Source: Magnetovibrio sp.
Lineage (GTDB): Bacteria > Pseudomonadota > Alphaproteobacteria > Rhodospirillales > Magnetovibrionaceae
Direction: 5' to 3'
NCBI GenBank assembly: GCA_016763255.1
Contig: JAESUA010000180.1
Coordinates: 1-6,276, forward strand
DNA length: 6,276 nt
Shown: piece after piece, positions 5,703-6,276 of the stretch
Position numbering within the stretch: the stretch's first letter is position 1
How the letters are laid out: every line of letters begins with the position of its first letter
Translations under genes and position numbers: made by a program
The notes under the pieces: model-generated
Databases searched by the model: none
What the model saw: only the letters and a program-made list of their open reading frames with translations
What the model was told of the DNA's origin: nothing

Positions 5703-6276
5703 ATGAAAAACAGTCATTTTATTCGTGGTGGACAGACCGCACTGCATGAATACCGAATGTCGATACAGGTGGTTAAAACGTTGGCCTGGATTGTGTTTGG
5801 CATCGCGCTGGCGTTCATGTTGGGCAAACTGGTTTTGAACCTGACCATTCACGAAGCCTATCAGTGGTTCATCTGGCATTGGGCGCAGTTTTTGTATCTG
5901 GCCTCGTTCAAGTACGAGCAAGAAATCACGATCTATGATTACGATTGGGTGCCTTACGTCACCTACACCGGGGCGATCATCGACCATACGGGGATGACGG
6001 CGACCAAGGACAAAGTCGAAATCCTGATCCTGTCTGGCAGTGGAATGGGGCTGACGCTCGGATTGATCATCGCCGTGTTCGCCGCCGGGTATTTCTTGTG
6101 GCGTGGGGCGAGGCTGCAGAGAGCCAAGCACCTGCGTGGCTCGAAACTCTTGCCCGCACCCGAGCTCATCCGGCAGGTCAAATCATTCAACAAAAGCCGC
6201 AAAGTCGGAACACCCTATTCCATCGCCGGAATTCCCTACCCGGCAGGCGCGCCGGTCACCCACACGATGATCTGCG
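5703..6276 (+). CDS. traD: TraD, type IV coupling protein, N-terminal part (3' end missing)
   Basis: Inner-membrane coupling ATPase (VirD4/TraD family) that links the relaxosome to the secretion channel and drives DNA transfer. The first 191 residues are present. The N-terminus FIRGGQTALHEYRMSIQVVK is the TraD signature. Transmembrane helix 1 is about residues 24-47 (TLAWIVFGIALAFMLGKLVL); a periplasmic loop rich in Trp and Tyr follows; helix 2 is about 107-133 (SGMGLTLGLIIAVFAAGYFL). Then come RGSKLLPAPELIRQVK and the strand before the nucleotide site, YSIAGIPYPAGAPVTHTMIC; the window ends where the Walker A motif should begin. The start is ATG 5703 because the RGGQ motif sits at residues 8-11. 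The upstream G-run (5694-5699) is only three bases away, too close for a good ribosome binding site, so translation may depend on coupling through TGATG at 5701-5705. Confidence 0.92.
   Translation, partial: MKNSHFIRGGQTALHEYRMSIQVVKTLAWIVFGIALAFMLGKLVLNLTIHEAYQWFIWHWAQFLYLASFKYEQEITIYDYDWVPYVTYTGAIIDHTGMTATKDKVEILILSGSGMGLTLGLIIAVFAAGYFLWRGARLQRAKHLRGSKLLPAPELIRQVKSFNKSRKVGTPYSIAGIPYPAGAPVTHTMIC

Larger units (their letters stand above)
4444..5703 (+). pseudogene. traG: traG fragment 3: C-terminal helical domain, with a doubtful extension
   Basis: The frame reopens after TAA 4441-4443 with QASERLSEATGWSQQQSLRM; the first ATG is 4501, without a ribosome binding site. Up to about 5380 the product is the expected polar, helical TraG C-terminus (LQFSEGQSQLRDQRDAMNAS; NMAEAYRAAKTDPRLAQGWA; SLGSQMTNGSAKIGNEIRGA). 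Beyond 5380 the frame stays open to TGA 5701-5703, but this part (for example CPNQRGQNEKFSNKQQNKPD) is exactly antisense to the small membrane protein on the other strand and looks like a non-coding read. The TGA overlaps the traD start (TGATG), which leaves some chance that the long form is made. Confidence 0.7.

Noticed and set aside
5685..6131. 148-codon open frame on the - strand
   Set aside because: Antisense to the well-supported traD N-terminus; composition typical of a shadow frame.

Overview
The window is a stretch of the mating-pair-formation and coupling region of an F-type (MPF-F) conjugative type IV secretion system. It is read almost entirely from the + strand, in the order traF (3' part), a small unknown gene, a trbB-like thioredoxin-fold gene, traH, traG, traD (5' part). 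The F plasmid has the same backbone order (traF ... trbB ... traH, traG, then entry-exclusion genes, traD). The window therefore comes from a conjugative plasmid or an integrative conjugative element. The moderately high GC by eye, the divergent Tra sequences and the style of palindromic repeat suggest an alphaproteobacterium, perhaps Rhodospirillales-like. That assignment is an inference and weak.

Positions 1-1007 hold three tightly overlapped genes: the end of traF with a CPQC thioredoxin motif, a 67-aa unknown protein, and a signal-peptide-bearing thioredoxin-fold paralogue whose motif has become CAAS. Positions 1004-2428 are an intact traH. Positions 2429-2598 are a 170-bp gap filled by two oppositely oriented copies of a double-hairpin repeat. 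Positions 2599 to about 5380 are traG, which looks broken: a likely 1-base deletion near 3385, a likely 1-base insertion near 4376-4382, an in-frame TAA at 4441, and possibly one extra A in a run of seven at 5359-5365. Positions 5377-5631 on the - strand encode an unrecognised 84-aa two-helix membrane protein, in the slot where F carries its exclusion genes. From 5703 to the window end is traD, cut just before its Walker A motif.

TraF, the TrbB-like protein and TraH act in the periplasm in pilus assembly and disulfide handling. TraG is an inner-membrane and periplasmic protein for pilus assembly and mating-pair stabilisation. TraD is the coupling ATPase that feeds DNA to the channel. If the traG lesions are real, this copy probably cannot make a normal transfer apparatus.

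The most unusual feature is a 41-bp module: a 9-bp-stem hairpin with a 3-nt loop, a 5-nt linker, and a 6-bp-stem hairpin with a 3-nt loop. It is seen three times plus one divergent copy. The stem bases differ between copies but stay paired. Two copies lie inside the signal-peptide codons of trbB-like and traH.
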